Shown here in pieces: positions 58,390 through 64,000 of a stretch of 64,000 nucleotides of DNA. Position numbers and translations under genes: made by a program. This DNA is from Cokeromyces recurvatus (Eukaryota > Mucoromycota > Mucoromycetes > Mucorales > Mucoraceae). Positions within the stretch are counted from its first letter, which is position 1. The number at the start of each line of letters is the position of its first letter. The stretch is from the NCBI RefSeq assembly GCF_025118155.1, contig NW_026251418.1, forward strand, positions 186,001-250,000, read 5' to 3'. The notes beneath the pieces are model-generated. The model was not told where the DNA came from and did not search any database. It saw only the letters and a list, made by a program, of their open reading frames with translations.

Positions 58390-58951
58390 TATATACTTCT
58401 TAAGAATAAATGATTGCGTTCTGTTGCTCCCAATTGTAGATTACACCTGCTTGTATGAAGCTGAATTCAAGCAAGCAAGTAAGGAAGTGAATGCCTAGTT
58501 TTCTTTCCACAACATTCCACTATATCATTTAAAGTAGGAATAGGTGTATTATATATTACTGCATGATGGTCCTTTATTTTAGGGAAACCTTCTCAACTTG
58601 TTTAAAATTCCTTCAACAAAATTAATAGAATAACCTGTAATAGGGCAGATAGTTTGATTTTGTTTTTTTCCGGGCCTTATTCAAAATATATATGTATATA
58701 GATCTATATATACATATTTATATATATAACTGGCAAAGTAATAGGTGGGATTGACATTAATCTTAAATATAGATTATATAAGAAATAAATATAATAAGGA
58801 AAAACGAATATAAATTACTCTCGTCAATTATTCGTATTCTAAAGTTAGAATATTATCTATAAAAATCATCTCAGATAAAGGCGTCATTAACGTCTACCTG
58901 TAGAAATCAACATTAGTCCTACATAAAAGAAATTTTAACCCTTTATTATGA
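58390..58951. other. Intergenic, no gene seen
   Basis: AT-rich, with TA-rich microsatellite-like sequence at 58685-58732. It is the 3' flank of the acyltransferase gene. Nothing else recognised. Confidence 0.45.
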
Positions 58952-60646
58952 TTATGCAAGACCAGCATCATATCTATTTTCCCAAAAGGCTTGTCGAGTA
59001 TATAAAATACCGAGTAAAGGAGGACCTATGAACATACCAATCCAAAAGATAACATTACCTAGAGTTGGATTATTTTTAATGAAAGGCTGGCGTCCTAAAT
59101 TGATTAAAGGAATTTGCGACATTTGTAAGCAAAATAAATACATTCTTAATTTTCTTGTTATAATGACCATGACCAATTCATGAAGACAGGAAGAAAATAA
59201 GAAAGTTAAAAAAGAAGCGCTTTGTTTTGATATCTTGTAATTGTCCATAGAGATAGCATATACGTGTCTTAACAGCCAATGATGTACTGGTTTATTCCAT
59301 TTACGAGCATATTCATCAAAGGTGACACTAGAAAGGAGAATATTGATTATTGTTACAAAATAAAATGCAAATATAGAATTATACCTATTCCACCAGTCAT
59401 CATAAAAATTTCTATCAGCAAATTTAGTAATTTCAGCAAACCAGTTAAGAATACATTCAAAGATAATATAGAACAGGAACATATAATTCATCATGAATGG
59501 AAATAAGACTTCTAATACAACGCGTATATCCGACATATTTGGATTATATAATTGAGGATAAATATATCTTTCAGTAGTAATGTATAGCAATAGAAACGTG
59601 CCAATAATGGCCGTTGTTTTCTCGAGTAAATATTTAGGCCTGATTCTATTATGTATGCTATCTTAGTAAATATATATATATATATATATATTTATATGAA
59701 CAGTAGGAAATAGAACTTACCTGTCAATCCTCGGATATTCTAAACAATAAATTAAGGTTGGTACAGCTAGATAGTCTACATAATTCATTATAGTTAAATT
59801 TTCTGGATAATGAGTTTTGCCATGCGTAAGCTCTTCATTTAAAAACTTTATCTCAGATTCCATATTAGCTAACTCAGATTGATCTTTAAGAGAGTAACCC
59901 CTGCTATTCTCATCTCCTGCTGCTGTCTCTCGATCCTTAACCCATTTGGGTATCTTTTCCTTCAAGGAAATGAGTCTCCTGTACTTTGTCGCTAAATCAC
60001 CATTCAGTTCTATATAAGAATGCATTTTCATCATCATCACTATTGTATGCAAAGTGAAAAACGTGGTTTGTGTCATCGGCCATTTTCTATATAAACACTA
60101 ATTATTATCCTCTATCATCATCATCATCAGGGTTTTATTAATAATGCTCTTTTTATACCTCCAAAAGACCCAATATATATTACTGAACAAGAAAGCTGTC
60201 TGTAACGAATGTTGAAGAATGATACCAACTGGTTTACGTTTAATATAACCTTTCATCATCAACAATGCAAAAGGAATAACAAGAAAGGTTTGACTGATCA
60301 TAAGGATATCTGCGATAAATAAAGCAACTGTATCTTTTGACATAAGCCTGAAAAAGCTTAAACTAAGTACAACGCCGTCTTGTTCATAACATCGAACTAA
60401 TGTTAAAATCGTATAGAACCCCATAGCAATCCAAAATAATGTATAAAATCCTCTAAATGTATCTTTACTAGTCTCTGGATTTGTCGTATCAAAAGAGGAC
60501 TGTCTTGCTTTAAAAGCAAGCCTATGTAATCGTTTAAAAGATTTTGATATTATTACTTCATCTTTTTTTTCATTTATGCTTAGTTTTGATGGTTTAATTG
60601 CTTCTCTTTCTTTAATAGCAAAGATACTGGTTTTTGAAACCACCAT
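58952..60646 (-). CDS. Sterol O-acyltransferase (ARE/SOAT, MBOAT family)
   Basis: Four exons: 60646-60159, 60086-59721, 59657-59385, 59327-58952; 1503 nt, 500 aa. It is a multi-spanning ER membrane enzyme that esterifies sterols with acyl-CoA for storage in lipid droplets. Family marks are NIYWVFWRKWPMTQTTFFTL (first intron falls at the Arg), MMKMHSYIELNGD, NFYDDWWNS (the FYxDWWN acyl-CoA motif, across the third intron), VHHWLLRHVY, and LFSSCLHELVMVI with the catalytic His. The DGAT1 branch of the family uses the same motifs. Here the SOAT/ARE branch is preferred from the N-terminal FRGFYTLFWIAMGFY and the length, but DGAT1 is not excluded. A TTTTA array lies about 70 bp upstream of the start on the coding strand. 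Confidence 0.9.
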
Positions 60647-61308
60647 CTTTTTAATAGAGAGAGAGAGGGAGAAAAAGAAGAAAGTTAAAAGTTTTATTTA
60701 AAAAAAATAAATAAATAAAATAAAATAAAATAAAATAAAATAAAATAAAATAAAATAAAATAAAATAAAAATAAAAATAAAAGTTTATCAGATTAAATAT
60801 GCCATTGTTAACCGCTCTTTAAAAGAACATTATGATAAATAGTAAGGTAGATGATTTTTAAAATTCCTCTCTTCTTTTCCCATAAAATGTGATAAATGTT
60901 TAACGTGCGAGTTTTTTGTTCCTTCTATAATGTGATATTATTTATTTTCCTGATAAAGAATTTGTACCTTTTTTTTTAATACGTTTCTCATAAGAAGCAT
61001 ATGATTTTTCTGTTTAAATTTATCATTCAAATATTAATAGTTTCCTTTTTAGAAGCTGTTTAACTCATATTTGTCTTCATGCCTTTTAATGTAAAATATT
61101 GAAATAAATAGGAAGTCGTTGTTGTATGGATACAAAATACACTAAAATGAACTGAATTTAAACCCGCTGCTGTCAAATTTTTTTTTTTAAAAAAAAAATG
61201 GCTTACAACTTTCATGATTTCATATATTGAATATTTTTTTTTCTCTTTTTTTTTTCTGATTCATCTACATAATAATTCCTCGATCGATTTCATTATTACT
61301 TTTTTAGA
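60647..61308. other. Divergent promoter region with AAAAT pentanucleotide array
   Basis: Shared upstream region of the acyltransferase (minus) and F-box/DUSP (plus) genes. A pentanucleotide array of about a dozen aaaat units occupies about 60715-60780. GA-rich tracts sit at 60655-60680, next to the acyltransferase start. T8/A9 pair at about 61181-61198. Confidence 0.6.
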
Positions 61309-62480
61309 ATGCTTTTATCTGAATTAAATAATGAGTTACTTGTTTCAGTTGCTGGACATCTTTCTCAAGATGATTTAAGATCATTTTCACAAGTGTGTCA
61401 TAAATTTGCACTCATAGCTCATAGCGATGTTGTTTGGAAAGAGAAATTATATAATGAATTTGGAATTACTTATAAGCTTCCTACAGAAGGATGGAAAGAT
61501 ATGTATGCTCGTAAAACAGAAGATCCACAAAATTGTAAAATGTGTCCTCATATTGGTCTCGTAACAGGTAAAACATTGGAACCTTACGCCGTAAGATATC
61601 AGCAAGTCTTGAATTGGTTACCTCAAAATTTGAATTGTAGTACCTGTCGTACAAATTGTAAAGACACTGGATTATGTCTATATATTTGGAAAGGAAATGT
61701 GAGAAATCGTAAGTGAAAAAAAAGGGGGGAGGGTTAATATTACTTTTACTGACCTCTTTTTTTTTTTTTTTTTTTTTTTTTTCTTAGGTTGTAAAGATTG
61801 TGCATATAGCTATCATAAAGCTGTAGATGGACATGGTATCTTATTTCGTATGAATGTTTTACAAATGTTTTGTTTTGACTGTAATAGATTGGTAAAGCTT
61901 ATAAAATGAAATAAATTACTTTATAGACTAAAGGTTTTAATTAAATAGCTTGGTGAGACGCGAGGTGATTTAAGTGAAGCGCATTATGTAAATATTTTAC
62001 TAGAAACAATTACACATGATAGTGAAAAAGGTAAAGAAGCAATGCGTCAAAGACAACAATGTATAGATGAACGATTACTTTATTCGGAACATGCTGATCG
62101 AGCCTCTGTTGTTGCTAACGGAAAATATTACTTTATTGAAAGATTATGGTTAATTTCATGGTTCTTACGTTTATGTGATGGTAAAATTGGAGTTGGACCT
62201 ATTTCAAACCATGAATTAGAAGATCCTGAAAGAGAAGGTAAAATGAATCCTGCTTCAAGGCCACGTGGTAATTTTAAGGGTGGATTTTCTATTGTTACCC
62301 CATTTTTATGGGATTATTTAGTCAAGACCTATGGGTTATCGGGCAATACTTATAGTTCAGGTAATAAAAGATAAGAAAGAAAAAGGACATGCGGTACTAA
62401 TCATGTTAATAATAGAGGATGTAACTGGACCAGAATACTTTGGCTTAAATGAAGCCATTACTAACTGGAGATTAAATTAG
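61309..62480 (+). CDS. F-box protein with zinc-binding region and C-terminal DUSP domain
   Basis: Four exons: 61309-61708, 61788-61891, 61949-62360, 62416-62480; 981 nt, 326 aa. The F-box is at residues ~1-45 (MLLSELNNELLVSVAGHLSQ, FSQVCHKFALIAHSDVVWKE). Residues ~78-170 hold a cysteine/histidine set (CKMCPHIGLV, CSTCRTNC, CKDCAYSYHKAVDGHG, CFDC) that resembles a divergent zf-UBP finger. The C-terminal ~100 residues resemble the DUSP domain of ubiquitin-specific proteases: YFIERLWLISWFLRL, VGPISNHELEDP, FSIVTPFLWDYLVKTYG and GPEYFGLNEAITNW. No protease domain is present. A role as SCF adaptor that reads ubiquitin or USP partners is inferred. The first intron carries a 25-nt-plus T-run right before its acceptor. 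Confidence 0.83.
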
Positions 62481-62724
62481 ATGTGTGTGTATATATTTTA
62501 CTTTTTTGTTTATTTATGTAATCAATATCAGAAAGAAAAGAGGATATTTATACAATTTCTTTTCTGACCTATAAAAATCAATGTATTTCTAAGAAGGTAA
62601 AAATACGACTCAACATTAAAATAGATGTAGATTGAGTATAATACGTGTGTTTCTTTTTTCTCTTGTTTTTTGAACTTGTACTGCAGTAAGAGAATACTGA
62701 CTTGACAGCTATTTTGTATAATAT
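62481..62724. other. Short 3' flank, no gene seen
   Basis: AT-rich 3' flank of the F-box/DUSP gene. Contains tgtgtgtg at about 62482. Nothing else recognised. Confidence 0.4.
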
Positions 62725-62814
62725 CACTGCAGATAAAGTACTAGTTTCACCATAATGAAAGTAGTACATTCACCAACAATTCACCATGGTGAAACTAGTA
62801 CTTTATCTGCAGTG
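62725..62814. repeat. 90-bp perfect inverted repeat (28-bp stems), MITE-like
   Basis: The stem 62725-62752 (cactgcagataaagtactag then tttcacca) is exactly mirrored by 62787-62814, separated by a 34-bp loop. The ends CACTG/CAGTG resemble Tc1-type ends seen elsewhere in the window, but no TA or longer duplication flanks it. It could be a miniature transposon or a stable RNA hairpin. Confidence 0.9.
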
Positions 62815-63300
62815 CTAATTATTCCTGACACAGCTTTTGTCTGGCCCGAATGTATTTCATATATTCATGTGGTTTATTTTCATAAATTCTAAAATAAAAT
62901 AGCATAGTCAACGCGCGCACTGCAATCATTTGAGTATATTTTTCACAGGATATAATCAAGAAATAGACAAATTCTGTACTTTTTATGCAATATACACATA
63001 GGTTTTGAACATTTCTTGTGCTTTTTTCTACAGGATATACATAGGGTCTATACATTTCCTGTGCTGGTTTTCATAGGGTATATACATATTTTGTTTAAAT
63101 CCTGTGCTTTATAATTGGTTTTCATCTGCTAATAATTTACATACCATGTTGTTTTTCATTGGCTTTATGCTTCATGACTCATCAAAACATAGTTATACAT
63201 TATTGGGTTATATAGTTGGTATTTTATTCCCTTTTAAGCTTTATTGATATTAAATAGGCTTCTTTATTGCCTTTTCTTTATTGGACATTATTAAATACTG
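62815..63300. other. Intergenic with dispersed short repeats
   Basis: A motif like cctgtgct with atatacatagggt is repeated three to four times between about 63005 and 63115 at a spacing near 50 bp. No gene seen. Confidence 0.4.
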
Positions 63301-63833
63301 TTATGATTGTAGTCGTCTTTACAACTAAGTTAATAGAAATAAACCATCATTTATTACATAATAAAGAGGTTATTCAAATAAAACTAGTGTATTGTACTTC
63401 ACAGCATAATATTCATTCTACAACATTCAGTTTTAATAATAGTCATTGTTAGAGTATTCGAGCATAATAAGAGTTCAATAGGATTATGATTGTTATATTC
63501 AATTACATAATTATTTATACAAGTCATATATACTAATTATATACATCTATAATATCGAATATTGTTATGTAATAACATCTTAGAGGATGATAATAGCAAC
63601 AGTGGCATATAAATAATTGGTATTGTTATAGCTGGAATATTCACTGTGAATTAATATGAACGCGTCGCTTACTCCAGAAATAATAATTTACAACAGCGAC
63701 GGCTCAGGGAGAATGAAGATAAAAATATATCCTATTACAAGCAGGATTATTTGGAGACAATGTCTATACATAATATTTTATTATACCAGTATTTACTTAC
63801 CCAAATCATACTTCTATTAATATCATTTACCTT

Positions 63834-63872
<39 letters not shown>

Positions 63873-64000
63873 ATATAAATAGCCATTGCCATTTTTCCGT
63901 GTTATTTTTCTTCTAATAAACTATATAGAGTTTTCACAGACTTGTCTTTTCTTTTTCCTCTTTCCTTATCTTTTGTACTCAAAACAATCTTATTCTACTA
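63301..64000 (+). mobile_element. Second copy of the LINE-associated leader, cut by window end
   Basis: From ttatgattgtagtcgtcttt (63301) to the window end this matches 18651-19336 in order and orientation. The TATA-like acatataaatag comes at about 63872 and taataaactatatagag thereafter. Here a 36-nt A-run (63836-63871) stands directly before the TATA-like box where the other copy has only 5 A. The coding part would lie beyond the window. Confidence 0.85.

Noticed and set aside
1..64000. tRNA genes
   Set aside because: No segment with both box A and a GTTCRANNC-type box B and a cloverleaf was found on either strand by reading.

Overview
The window looks like nuclear DNA of an early-diverging filamentous fungus, most likely Mucoromycota (Mucorales-type). 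It is strongly AT-rich. Genes are split by short introns (about 45-115 bp, with gtaagt-like donors and a short pyrimidine stretch before tag/cag). Typical fungal housekeeping proteins are present (UBA1, samB/MUB1-type MYND protein, Atg15-type lipase, Stm1/SERBP1-type protein, ARE-type acyltransferase). Non-genic DNA is full of 30-52 nt A or T runs and decayed transposons. The order is inferred from gene style and repeat families. I could not verify it by search.

Layout. (1) 1-12.4 kb is genic: the 5' part of a CCHC zinc-knuckle gene running off the left edge, ubiquitin-activating enzyme E1, two small unknown proteins, a CH-kinase-C1 protein, a dual-specificity phosphatase and an Stm1/SERBP1-like protein. 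(2) 12.5-27.3 kb is a transposon island: a broken Helitron helicase, a 31-bp minisatellite, a LINE reverse transcriptase enclosed by inverted arms, a Tc1-type transposase fragment, a broken gene of a family I do not recognise, and a LINE 3' end. (3) 27.4-45.1 kb is genic: MYND protein, secreted FAD amine oxidase, enoyl-CoA isomerase-like protein, an alpha/beta hydrolase fused to a tyrosine phosphatase, F-box/LRR protein, Atg15-type lipase, TBC Rab-GAP and leukotriene-A4-hydrolase-type aminopeptidase. (4) 45.3-58.4 kb is a second island, bounded by two collinear ~1-kb inverted repeats with TA outside each end. It holds a LINE tail, a complete but inactive Tc1/mariner copy, an intact 470-aa gene of unknown function and a broken Crypton-type tyrosine recombinase. 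(5) 58.9-62.5 kb has a sterol acyltransferase and an F-box/DUSP protein. (6) 62.7-64 kb has a 90-bp perfect hairpin and a second copy of the LINE-associated leader, cut by the window end.

The genic genes do not form a cluster or pathway. They are ordinary neighbours, several divergent or convergent. Intron-exon models were built by hand; every complete spliced model adds up to a whole number of codons. The most unusual items are the CH-kinase-C1 fusion, the hydrolase-phosphatase fusion, the 13-kb structure with inverted ends, the satellite with a higher-order repeat touching an inverted arm, and the intact lineage-restricted 470-aa gene with a mariner inserted just after its stop codon.
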